From Colimorpha sp045597845 (GTDB lineage Bacteria > Bacteroidota > Bacteroidia > Bacteroidales > P3): a stretch of DNA of 25,258 bases. Positions 1-8,328 of this stretch are shown here, one piece after another (position 1 is the first letter of the stretch; the number at the start of each line of letters is the position of its first letter). Where the stretch lies: the NCBI GenBank assembly GCA_045597845.1, contig JAZLKZ010000126.1, forward strand, positions 1 to 25,258. Reading direction: 5' to 3'. The notes under the pieces are model-generated. The model made no database searches. It was not told the DNA's origin and was given only the letters and a program-made list of their open reading frames with translations. A program made the position numbers and the translations under genes.

Positions 1-59
1 CTATCAGACTTACTTTGACCTATAGTTTCTAATCATTAATCTTGATAATATAATAACAG

Positions 60-3000
60 ATGAAAAATATAATTAGCAAATTAGTGTTAGTGGCCTTCTT
101 GTTCTCCTTTATGGGAACAGCTGTGGCTCGCGAGTGCACGACTTGCAAAAAGTCCACCGCGAAGCAGTCGGCTCTTCAAAGTAAGGCTGCCGCTTGTAAG
201 CGTGCACAAAGTACTGCTGAATTGAATGTAAACAATGTCAGAGCTTTGATCAACGCTTATGGCAACATGTGGTTCGATGGTAGTGTTACCCAGTATCACT
301 TGCCAAAGAATAGCAACAGTACTCCTCTTTACTGTGCTGCTCTGTGGATCGGTGGCACCGACGTCAACGGTCAGCTCCGTATCGCCGCACTTTGTTTCGG
401 TTCTTACGGTGACGACTACTGGCCCGGTCCTCTCGAACTCCAGACCGCATATATCGACCGTGAGGTCTGCAACAAGTATGACAAGCATTTCATCATCACC
501 AAGACTGAGGTGATGGCTTTCAGAAACATGTTCAACTACACTTACGACCCCATCACCAACGAGATTACGGGTGCTGTGCCCAATCCCGATACTTATGATG
601 AGGCTGCCATTTCCCAAACCATCAAGGATTGGCCCGCTCACGGCGAAGGCAAACAGTCAAAATTCTTGGCTCCTTTCTGTGATGTTGATGGCGATATGGT
701 TTACGATTGGCACAAGGGTGATTATCCTTACTATGATTTCGACAATGACCTGTGTCCTCGTACCTACAAATCAAAGCATCCCTATGCTTCTTCCTTCACG
801 GCTCCTACTATGGAGACCCAGAATGGAATCGTTGCCGGTGGTAACATGTCCGACCAGGTTTTGAAGGGCGACCAGACCATTTGGTGGGTGTTCAACGATA
901 TGGGTAATACCCACACCGAGACCAACGGTCAGCCTATTGGTATGGAAATCCGCGCTCAGGCTTTCGCATTCTCTACGAACGACGAAATCAACAACATGAC
1001 TTTCTATTCTTACGAAATCATCAACCGTTCTACCTATACTTTGAAGAACACCTACTTCAGCCAGTGGGTTGACCCGGATTTGGGTGACGCTACCGACGAC
1101 TTTGTAGGTTGCGATGTTAAGCGTGGTTTGGGCTATTGCTATAATGGCAATTCTACCGATGGTCCTGGTACCGGTAGATATTCTGGCATTCCTCCTGCAG
1201 TAGGTATCGACTTCTTCCAAGGTCCTTACATGGATCCTGATGGCAAGGACAATCCTAAATTGGATTTCGAGAAATTGAAAGCAAACGCTCGTTATGCTGC
1301 CATGTTGGAATCCTACAAGAAGATGGATTCCAATGGCAATTATGTTGGCAATGACGCCAATGGCAATACCGTTTACGATACTTTTGCCTTGACTCTCGAC
1401 GCTGACTTGTTCTATGATCCCCAGAATGGTGGCGCTTGGTATTTCAAGCCTGGTGACACTCTTGGAAACTGTGCAATCAACGGCGTGAACTTCGGCAACG
1501 GTATTGTTGATGACGAACGTTTCGGTATGCGTCGCTTTGTGTACTACGACAATGGTAGTGGTAAACCCAATACCGACCCGCGTACCGCTACGGACTACTA
1601 TTATTTCTTGCAAGGTCGCTGGAAATCTGGTCGTCGTATGTGGTTCGGTGGTAATGGCCTTACCGACAAGGTTATCGAAAACTTAGAGTGCGACTTCATG
1701 TTCCCTGGCGATAGCGATCCTTGGAACTGGGGTACCAATGGTGTAGCTCCTTCTGGCGACTGGGCTAACAAGACCTGGACCGAGTCTAACAGTGAGAACA
1801 CTCCTGGCGACCGTCGTTTCATGCAGTCTGCAGGTCCCTTCACCTTGCAGCCTGGTGCTTGTAACTACATCACTGTAGGTATTCCTTTCGCTCAGGCTCC
1901 TTCGGGCGGTCCTCTGGAATCTGTAGCTTTGCTGCGTCAGGTTGATGACGTTTGCCAGGCTTTGTTCGAGAACTGCTTCAAGGTTCTTGATGGTCCTGCA
2001 GCTCCTACCATGATTGTTCAGGAATTGAACAACGAGGTTATCCTTTACCTGAATTATGACAACCCCAAGTGCATGGGCGAGAACTACGAGGAAGAGGATA
2101 TCTCCATCTCTTCTACCTATAAGAAGGGTCCGGATGACACCGACTACAACAAATACAAATTTGAAGGCTACCAGATCTATCAGTTGGTTGACGCTAACGC
2201 TTCTGTTTCCGATATTGGAGACGTTACCAAGGCTCGCTTGGTTGCCCAGTGTGACCTCGAGAACTACTACGATGCTGAAAAGACCCTGCCTATCGCTACT
2301 TTGGTGAACTTTGAGACCAACTCCGCTACTGGTATTTTGTCTGGCGAGGTTAAGGTTCAAGGCGCAAACAAGGGCATCCAGCATGTATTCCGCGTTACTA
2401 ACGACCAGTTTGCTTCTGGTACCAACACTCGTTTGGTCAACAACCGCGAATACTATTTTATCTGCATTGCTTACGCTCACAACCGTTACAAGGAATATTC
2501 TCAGACCGACGCCGCTTATCTCGATGGCCAGAAGGAACCTTACCTTGCAGGTCGTCAGGATGAATGGGGCGGCACCATTACTCCAGTAGTGGCTATTCCT
2601 CACGATCCTACCTCAGAGAACGGCGGTACCGTCATCAATGCCGAATTTGGCATGTCGCCCTCTGTAACGCGTCTTGAAGGTTTCGGCAACGGCGGAAACT
2701 CTTTGATGCTCAAACAATCCACTATCGACGAGTTGATGGGTGAAGAAGGTGTTGCCGGCATGCAGCCAGGTGAGTTCACTTTCGATGCTCAGGGCAATAT
2801 GACCTCCATCTCTCATCCTTGTGTTGTTCCGAATCCTGTTTATGAAGAAAACGCCGGACCTCTGAACGTCCGCGTCGTTGACCCGCTTTCTGTAAAGGCT
2901 GGCAAGTTTGTCATCAACTTTACGGGTTTGGACAGCTCCAGTGTATGGTATGTTACCAACGCTGATCCTACGTTGCCTGTTTACGATGATGTTGATACCG

Positions 3001-4928
3001 TTTACTCTACTTGCGCAATCGGTCGCTTGAACGAGCAGCTTTTCCTGGATTTGGGTATTGCTATATCCATCCAGAATCCTCACGCTTTGGGTACGGCTCT
3101 TGAGGTTGACCTCAAACGCGAAAGCAACTACTATGTTTATGCCGGCGGTCTCGTAAACAGCGAAGCGTATATCGGTTCCGAAATGACTCATGCCGATGTG
3201 AACCAGCAGTGGTTGAGTGGTATTCCTGACAATGACAACATGAATATCTTCAACTGGATTCGTTCTGGTATGCAGTTCAATGCCAACACGGGTACTAACT
3301 TCACAGGTGCTTCTGGCGCAGTTTCGATGTTTGAATCTTACCTCGACGAAGACTACTTCAAGCAATTCTATGATTTGAATGATCCTAACGCCCGTACCGA
3401 GACCTTTGCAATAGATAAGGACAATGTTTTTGAAGATGTTGTAAGTGGTATGTGGGCACCTTATGGTTTGGTATCTACGCTTGATTTCCATCCTGGTTTC
3501 GGCTATCAGTACTATATGCCTGACGATGCTACCGTTCAGGAACTTGCCAATGCAACTCCAGCTCAGAAGTGCGATTTGAACAAGATTCAGCGCAGCTTGA
3601 TGGACAGAGCAAATTCGAAGACTTTGAACTTCTTCGATATGGCTTCCTTGCCGAGCGTTCGTATCGTCTTCACCGCCGATACTTCCAAGTGGACCCGTTG
3701 CCCTGTTCTTGAGATGTGCGAGGACTACACTCAGTCTGAAGGCAATGTCCGCAAGTTCCAGAAACGTGCTCACCTCTCTGTAGATAAGATGGGCAAGACT
3801 GTGGAGGATCTCGGCGTAGCCGCTAATGCAAACGATCCCAACAACCCTGCCTACGTTGACGCTTACGGTATGGGTTGGTTCCCTGGCTATGCAATCAATA
3901 CTGCTACAGGTGAACGTTTGAACATGATGTTCGGCGAGGATTCTCGTTACATTCAGTTCAACGGTCGCGATATGATGTGGAACCCAGTCAGCTCTATCAT
4001 CGATGGTACGCAGAACTACGTTATGGGCGGTCGCCACTTCATCTATGTGATGAATGCCACCAACCAGTATTTCTATGATTTCTCATCTTCTACCAGCACC
4101 AAGTTCAACTACAGATACTATGCTACTCCTTCCTATGACGCCGGCCGTTGGGCTAACACAATGCTTGGCTCTCTTGATCGTCTGTTGACTTATAAGGACG
4201 ACAAGACCGTCCATCAGTTCTACAACGGTTTGCTCTATAGCGAAGCAGCAGTTCCTGTTTCTCCGCTCCGTGACTCTGTATCGTTGCTCTTCACTTCTGT
4301 GGCTTGGGTGAACATGCCATTGGTCAACTATCACTTCGCTTTCAAATATCCTGGACATAATGCCGAACTAAATGAAGGCTATGCTTCCGATGGTATTCCT
4401 TGCGATGCAGTTGTTGAAATCGGTGTAAATGTTCCTTATGGCCGTTTCATGGGTAGCAATGGTACCACTGTCCAGGATTGTGGAATGGACCTCAACAACA
4501 ACAACCATCCCAGATATATGTTTGAACTCTCTGGAGATATGGTTACGTTGACCAACCAAGCAATTTCGGGCAATGTCGCCGACTCTATCAAGGATGCGAT
4601 TTTGAACGCCATCAACGTCGTTCCTAATCCTTACTACAGCTATTCTTCATACGAGACTTTGAGTCAATTGGAGACCAAGGTTCGTTTCGTTAACCTTCCT
4701 GCCAACTCTGTAATTTCCATTTACACTGTTGATGGTACTTTGGTAAGACGTTTAGGACCCACTCCGAGCAATACCTCTACACTTGACTGGGATCTCCACA
4801 ACCATACGGGTATTCCTATCGCAGGTGGTATGTATCTCATACATGTCAATGTTCCCAACATTGGTGAGCGTGTTATCAAGTGGTTTGGAACAATGCGTCC
4901 GGTTGACTTGAACTCATTCAAATTCTAA
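60..4928 (+). CDS. Very large secreted protein with type IX/FlgD-like C-terminal module
   Basis: This 1622-residue protein is exported and probably ends up at the cell surface. Residues 1-23 form a signal peptide (basic start, hydrophobic core, AVA before the likely cut), followed by a Cys-containing stretch (ECTTCKK). An early conserved-looking block carries ALWIGG (94-99) and WPGPL (121-125). The motif VVPNP occurs twice, at 922-926 and at 1520-1524. The second opens a C-terminal beta module of about 105 residues with a GMYLIHV strand and an ending VIKWFGTMRP plus ten more residues. That module resembles the FlgD-Ig/Por-secretion tail group, but its last residues are not the canonical short basic end. 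I recognise no enzyme motif. A PorV/PorQ-like barrel follows 32 bases later and probably shares the transcript. I know similar WIGG-containing proteins only as uncharacterised Bacteroidetes proteins. Secretion is confident; the function is unknown. Confidence 0.85.
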   Translation: MKNIISKLVLVAFLFSFMGTAVARECTTCKKSTAKQSALQSKAAACKRAQSTAELNVNNVRALINAYGNMWFDGSVTQYHLPKNSNSTPLYCAALWIGGTDVNGQLRIAALCFGSYGDDYWPGPLELQTAYIDREVCNKYDKHFIITKTEVMAFRNMFNYTYDPITNEITGAVPNPDTYDEAAISQTIKDWPAHGEGKQSKFLAPFCDVDGDMVYDWHKGDYPYYDFDNDLCPRTYKSKHPYASSFTAPTMETQNGIVAGGNMSDQVLKGDQTIWWVFNDMGNTHTETNGQPIGMEIRAQAFAFSTNDEINNMTFYSYEIINRSTYTLKNTYFSQWVDPDLGDATDDFVGCDVKRGLGYCYNGNSTDGPGTGRYSGIPPAVGIDFFQGPYMDPDGKDNPKLDFEKLKANARYAAMLESYKKMDSNGNYVGNDANGNTVYDTFALTLDADLFYDPQNGGAWYFKPGDTLGNCAINGVNFGNGIVDDERFGMRRFVYYDNGSGKPNTDPRTATDYYYFLQGRWKSGRRMWFGGNGLTDKVIENLECDFMFPGDSDPWNWGTNGVAPSGDWANKTWTESNSENTPGDRRFMQSAGPFTLQPGACNYITVGIPFAQAPSGGPLESVALLRQVDDVCQALFENCFKVLDGPAAPTMIVQELNNEVILYLNYDNPKCMGENYEEEDISISSTYKKGPDDTDYNKYKFEGYQIYQLVDANASVSDIGDVTKARLVAQCDLENYYDAEKTLPIATLVNFETNSATGILSGEVKVQGANKGIQHVFRVTNDQFASGTNTRLVNNREYYFICIAYAHNRYKEYSQTDAAYLDGQKEPYLAGRQDEWGGTITPVVAIPHDPTSENGGTVINAEFGMSPSVTRLEGFGNGGNSLMLKQSTIDELMGEEGVAGMQPGEFTFDAQGNMTSISHPCVVPNPVYEENAGPLNVRVVDPLSVKAGKFVINFTGLDSSSVWYVTNADPTLPVYDDVDTVYSTCAIGRLNEQLFLDLGIAISIQNPHALGTALEVDLKRESNYYVYAGGLVNSEAYIGSEMTHADVNQQWLSGIPDNDNMNIFNWIRSGMQFNANTGTNFTGASGAVSMFESYLDEDYFKQFYDLNDPNARTETFAIDKDNVFEDVVSGMWAPYGLVSTLDFHPGFGYQYYMPDDATVQELANATPAQKCDLNKIQRSLMDRANSKTLNFFDMASLPSVRIVFTADTSKWTRCPVLEMCEDYTQSEGNVRKFQKRAHLSVDKMGKTVEDLGVAANANDPNNPAYVDAYGMGWFPGYAINTATGERLNMMFGEDSRYIQFNGRDMMWNPVSSIIDGTQNYVMGGRHFIYVMNATNQYFYDFSSSTSTKFNYRYYATPSYDAGRWANTMLGSLDRLLTYKDDKTVHQFYNGLLYSEAAVPVSPLRDSVSLLFTSVAWVNMPLVNYHFAFKYPGHNAELNEGYASDGIPCDAVVEIGVNVPYGRFMGSNGTTVQDCGMDLNNNNHPRYMFELSGDMVTLTNQAISGNVADSIKDAILNAINVVPNPYYSYSSYETLSQLETKVRFVNLPANSVISIYTVDGTLVRRLGPTPSNTSTLDWDLHNHTGIPIAGGMYLIHVNVPNIGERVIKWFGTMRPVDLNSFKF

Positions 4929-4960
4929 CAATTGATTGAAATCTTAAAACATTGACTGAA

Positions 4961-6040
4961 ATGAAAAAAATATTTAGAATATTAGCTGTAGTCGCTTTCG
5001 TCATGCTGCTCTCCACAGAATCTGTATGGGCAGGCAATGATGAGCGTAGAGGTACTGCAGGAGCAACGGAATTGCTTATCAACCCTTGGGCGCAAAGTGC
5101 AGGTTGGGGTAATGTATGTATCTCCAATGTTCGTGGCTTGGACGCTTTCTTCTCAAACATTGCCGGTCTTGCCTTTATCAACAAAGTTGAGGTGGCTTAC
5201 TCCAACACCATGCTTTATGGTGGCAAGAATGGCCTCTCCAGTGGCGCATCCATCAATGCCTTGGGTTTGGGTGTCCGCGTGTTCGAGTCGGGTGTATTGG
5301 GTGTTTCTGTAGATGCCATGAGCTTCGGTGATATTCCCGTTACTACAACGGAAAGTCCTGAAGCGGGTATGAATGGTACATTCTCACCTTCGTTCATGTA
5401 TATTAACCTTGCTTATGCGCATTCGTTCACACGTAGTATCCATGGTGGTGTTAATTTCAAGTTGATCACCGAATCTACTGCCGACGCTTCCGCTTCGGGA
5501 TTCGCCATCGACGCAGGTATTCAGTATGTGACTGGCGAAAATGACCAACTTAAGTTTGGTGTAAGCTTGAAGAACATTGGATCTACCATGAGCTATGGCG
5601 GTACAGGTTTGGCCGTTACTTTCCCGATGAATGGCAACAACTTCACGGGTGAGACACGTGCGGCTGAAATGGAGCTCCCCACTTGCTTGAATATTGGTGT
5701 TTCTTACGACTTCCTCATTCCCAAGTGGGAACAGCGCATTACATTGGCAGGAAGCTTTACCTCCAACGCTTTCTTGAAGGACAACTTCGCCTTGGGTTTG
5801 GAGTATAGCTTGCTTGACATCGTTCAGTTGCGTTGTGGATATGTTTACCAGACCGATATCTTCAACTCTGACAAGCGTACCACCACCAATACGGGTCTTT
5901 GTGCAGGCGCTTCTGTCGCTGTTCCTTTGTCGAAGAAGGGTAAGACTGAAGACAAGAAATCTCTTACGCTCGACTACTCTTTCCGCAACGCATCTCCGCT
6001 TAGAGCCACCCACTCTATCGGTGCTTCGTTCCGCTTCTAA
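4961..6040 (+). CDS. PorV/PorQ-family outer-membrane beta-barrel protein
   Basis: This 359-residue protein is a predicted outer-membrane barrel of the PorV/PorQ (UPF0164-like) group. Members of that group act with the type IX secretion machinery as cargo shuttles or anchors. Residues 1-24 are a signal peptide ending SVWA. The start of the mature protein (GTAGATELLINPWAQSAGWG, then a segment with NVRGLDAFFSNIAGLAF) matches the family pattern of an AG.A.FL block followed by a mostly small-residue N.AGLA block. Alternating beta strands run to a terminal aromatic residue (GASFRF), as in many outer-membrane proteins. I chose the ATG at 4961 over an in-frame TTG at 4952 because it gives a standard MKK signal-peptide start. 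The gene lies directly after the 1622-residue secreted protein and ahead of a strong terminator, so the two form a pair. I cannot tell PorV from PorQ or a third paralogue. Confidence 0.85.
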   Translation: MKKIFRILAVVAFVMLLSTESVWAGNDERRGTAGATELLINPWAQSAGWGNVCISNVRGLDAFFSNIAGLAFINKVEVAYSNTMLYGGKNGLSSGASINALGLGVRVFESGVLGVSVDAMSFGDIPVTTTESPEAGMNGTFSPSFMYINLAYAHSFTRSIHGGVNFKLITESTADASASGFAIDAGIQYVTGENDQLKFGVSLKNIGSTMSYGGTGLAVTFPMNGNNFTGETRAAEMELPTCLNIGVSYDFLIPKWEQRITLAGSFTSNAFLKDNFALGLEYSLLDIVQLRCGYVYQTDIFNSDKRTTTNTGLCAGASVAVPLSKKGKTEDKKSLTLDYSFRNASPLRATHSIGASFRF

Positions 6041-6063
6041 GGAATTGAGTTGACATATATTAT

Positions 6064-6099
6064 TTAGGAAAGGTTGTAACCCAACCTTTCCTAATTTTT
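6064..6099 (+). terminator. Rho-independent terminator after the barrel gene
   Basis: A perfect 13-bp stem (6064-6076 with 6082-6094, left arm TTAGGAAAGGTTG, loop TAACC) is followed at once by five T. It lies 24 bases past the stop codon of the barrel gene. It closes the two-gene secreted-protein/barrel unit and separates it from greA. Confidence 0.9.
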
Positions 6100-6186
6100 A
6101 GCGTTTCTTGTGGAACAATGTCCCATGAATTGGGATAGAACTTTTTTACTAACCTACGGGGTTTGGACCCTGAAAAAATCATTATC

Positions 6187-6660
6187 ATGTCTGAAATTAA
6201 ATATTATAGTGAGGAAGGTCTTCAGAAATTGCAGGATGAGCTGCATCATTTGATTGCCGTTGAGCGTCCGGCTGCCGCGGCTGCCATTGCAGAGGCTCGC
6301 GACAAAGGCGACCTTTCTGAGAATGCCGAATACGATGCCGCCAAGGAGGCTCAAGGGCATCTTGAAGCACGTATCTCCAAGTTGCAAGTGTTGGTTGCCA
6401 ACGCTCGTTTGCTTGACGAATCTAAGATCGACACGTCGAAGGTTTTGTTGCTTTCCAGGATTACCATTCGTAACACCAAGAACAACATGAAGCAGACCTA
6501 CACGATTGTTCCTGAGAGTGAAGCCAACCTCAAAGAAGGCAAGATTTCGGTGACATCTCCTTTCGCAAAGGCTTTTTTGGGTCACAAGACTGGCGAAAAT
6601 GTTGATGTTGTGGTTCCTGCTGGAAAAATGAACTTCGAACTTATCTCTGTCGAGCGATAG
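6187..6660 (+). CDS. greA: Transcript elongation factor GreA
   Basis: GreA binds the secondary channel of RNA polymerase and stimulates cleavage of backtracked RNA so that stalled complexes resume. The product is 157 residues, the usual GreA length. The N-terminal coiled coil (about 1-75) carries the tip motif GDLSENAEYDAA (41-52), in which D42 and E45 correspond to the acidic pair that coordinates the catalytic magnesium. The rest forms the FKBP-like C-terminal domain. I chose the ATG at 6187 (MSEIKYYSEEGL) rather than an in-frame TTG at 6163, which would add eight non-conserved residues. A terminator precedes the gene, so it should have its own promoter in 6100-6186, but I see no clear TAnnTTTG there. 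A HIT-family gene follows after 60 bases. Confidence 0.95.
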   Translation: MSEIKYYSEEGLQKLQDELHHLIAVERPAAAAAIAEARDKGDLSENAEYDAAKEAQGHLEARISKLQVLVANARLLDESKIDTSKVLLLSRITIRNTKNNMKQTYTIVPESEANLKEGKISVTSPFAKAFLGHKTGENVDVVVPAGKMNFELISVER

Positions 6661-6720
6661 GTCGTTTCGTCGAAATGCCTTGATGAAGAAAAATACTCTA
6701 TATTTTAATTCCAATTGATT

Positions 6721-7113
6721 ATGCCGTCTATTTTTTCCCGTATTGTCGCAGGTGAAATTCCATGCTACAAGGTCGCTGAAACTGAAGACTTTCTTGCATT
6801 CCTTGACGTGAATCCCGTTGTCAGGGGTCATGTTCTTTGCATTCCCAAGCGCGAAGTGGATTATGTCTTTGACTTGGACGATGACACGTTCACTCGTCTG
6901 CATCTTTTCAGCAAGCGAGTGGCAAAGGGGTTGAAAAAGGTTTGCCCTTGCATCAAGATTGGTGTTGCCGTCGTGGGTATTGACGTTCCTCATACGCATA
7001 TCCATCTCATTCCGTTGAACAATCCAGGAGATATGGATTTTGCTCATCATATTTCCATGACACAAGAGGAAATGAGTGCTTTGGCGGGTGAAATAGCTGC
7101 CGCCATAGATTAG
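6721..7113 (+). CDS. HIT-family (HINT-like) nucleotide hydrolase
   Basis: This 130-residue cytoplasmic protein belongs to the histidine-triad superfamily, whose members hydrolyse nucleoside phosphoramidates or other nucleotidyl conjugates. The start MPSIFSRIVAGEIPCYKVAE is the typical HIT opening. The catalytic triad HTHIHLIPLN lies at 91-100 (H91, H93, H95). The internal block NPVVRGHVLCIPKR (31-44) is also characteristic. I chose the ATG at 6721 over a TTG six bases upstream. The gene follows greA in the same direction with a 60-base gap, a pairing I recall from other Bacteroidetes, so co-transcription is likely. The cellular substrate cannot be read from sequence. Confidence 0.92.
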   Translation: MPSIFSRIVAGEIPCYKVAETEDFLAFLDVNPVVRGHVLCIPKREVDYVFDLDDDTFTRLHLFSKRVAKGLKKVCPCIKIGVAVVGIDVPHTHIHLIPLNNPGDMDFAHHISMTQEEMSALAGEIAAAID

Positions 7114-7183
7114 TTTTTTGAGTGCGCATAGGTGTCGCATTTGAGGATACGACTTCGGGCGTGCTCTTTTTGTCTCTTATTCA

Positions 7184-8254
7184 ATGGCTTCGTTTAGAAA
7201 GACTGTTTCCTGGCTGCTCTTCCCTTTAACCGTATGGTACGGGGTTGTAGTATGGGTGCGCAACGTGCTTTTCGATATAGGCCTTTTGCGCCAACGGTCT
7301 TGCAAGGCGACAACCATTGCGGTTGGCAATCTTGCTTGCGGCGGTACAGGGAAGACCCCTCATGTGGAGTATCTTTTGCGTCTGTTGGCGAATGACTATC
7401 GAACCGCTTTGGTCAGTAGGGGGTATTTGCGCCATAGCAAGGGACTTGTTGTTAATGATGGTTCCAACGATGCTGCGTTGCTGGGCGACGAGCCGGCCAT
7501 GATCGCTTCAAAGTTCCCAAATGTAACAGTGGCGGTTTCGGAGAAAAGGGCTGTCGCCATCGACTACCTTGAGTCGCAGCCGGAGCCTGCTCAGTTGATA
7601 ATACTTGACGATGCCTATCAGCATCGGTATGTAAAGCCTCATTTGAATATTTTGCTTACGGATTATAATCATCTGTATAGCAAAGATCATGTGTTGCCGT
7701 TTGGCGATTTGCGTGAGTTTCGAAGTGGGCGTCGCAGGGCTAACATTATCATCGTTACCAAGTGCCCTGAAAAACTTGGTTCCATTGAGCGTAGAGATGT
7801 ACTCCATTCGTTGAAGAAATATCCTTATCAGAAGGTGTTTTTCAGCTCTGTACGCTATGGAGACTTGGTTTCTCTGACCAAGGGACAGCAAGCCAAGCTG
7901 AGCGACTATAGCCATGTGCTGCTTGTTGCCGGTATTGCTAACCCTACGCCGATGCTGCGCTATTTGAGGAAGAGTTGCAAGGTGACGCCGATGTTTTTTC
8001 CCGACCACCACAACTTTACCTCGGCGGATATAGAACGAATTGTTTCGAAGTATAATAGTCTTACGGGTGCGCGTCGGGTTATTGTTACCACCGAGAAGGA
8101 TGCCGCTCGGTTATCGGGACAAACGGCGCTTGAGCAATTGCCCGTTTTTGCACTTCCTATTGAGGTGGTGGTGACTTCGAAGGAGAACTACGATTTTGAT
8201 GATACCATCAGGTCGTTTGTGGCGGAAAACAGTCATTTTCAGGTCTGTTTATAG
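7184..8254 (+). CDS. lpxK: Tetraacyldisaccharide 4'-kinase (lipid A synthesis)
   Basis: LpxK phosphorylates the 4' position of the tetraacyldisaccharide-1-phosphate lipid A precursor at the cytoplasmic face of the inner membrane. The 356-residue product begins with a membrane-associated hydrophobic segment (about 8-30). It then shows the Walker A loop GNLACGGTGKT (48-58), SRGY at 78-81, GDEP at 101-104 and the Walker B-like LDDAYQHR (141-148), all in LpxK order. The length is normal for the family. The preceding HIT gene ends 70 bases upstream, and a strong terminator follows the stop, so lpxK closes this unit. Its presence means the organism makes lipid A, that is, it has an outer membrane. 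Confidence 0.95.
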   Translation: MASFRKTVSWLLFPLTVWYGVVVWVRNVLFDIGLLRQRSCKATTIAVGNLACGGTGKTPHVEYLLRLLANDYRTALVSRGYLRHSKGLVVNDGSNDAALLGDEPAMIASKFPNVTVAVSEKRAVAIDYLESQPEPAQLIILDDAYQHRYVKPHLNILLTDYNHLYSKDHVLPFGDLREFRSGRRRANIIIVTKCPEKLGSIERRDVLHSLKKYPYQKVFFSSVRYGDLVSLTKGQQAKLSDYSHVLLVAGIANPTPMLRYLRKSCKVTPMFFPDHHNFTSADIERIVSKYNSLTGARRVIVTTEKDAARLSGQTALEQLPVFALPIEVVVTSKENYDFDDTIRSFVAENSHFQVCL

Positions 8255-8282
8255 TTTGTTTAGTAAGGTATGATATGATAGG

Positions 8283-8317
8283 CGCCCGCAGGCATGCCTG
8301 CGGGCGGTGGTTTTTTT
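8283..8317 (+). terminator. Terminator built on a perfect 24-base palindrome
   Basis: Bases 8283-8306 are their own reverse complement (half-site CGCCCGCAGGCA). GTGG and seven T follow (8311-8317). It starts 28 bases past the lpxK stop and ends 11 bases before the hisS stop on the other strand. The T-run is only on the + side, so termination of lpxK is well supported; the same GC-rich palindrome could still slow transcription arriving from hisS. Confidence 0.85.
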
Positions 8318-8328
8318 AGCTTACGCAC

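Noticed and set aside
771..4037. Long open frames on the - strand under the 1622-residue gene (280, 306 and 474 codons)
   Set aside because: They lie antisense to a clear secreted protein, have no recognisable domains, and arise from the codon bias of the sense gene.
6115..6150. Second hairpin (TCCCA/TGGGA) with a T-run after the real terminator
   Set aside because: The stem is only five bases and A/T-flanked; it may be chance and is too weak to call.
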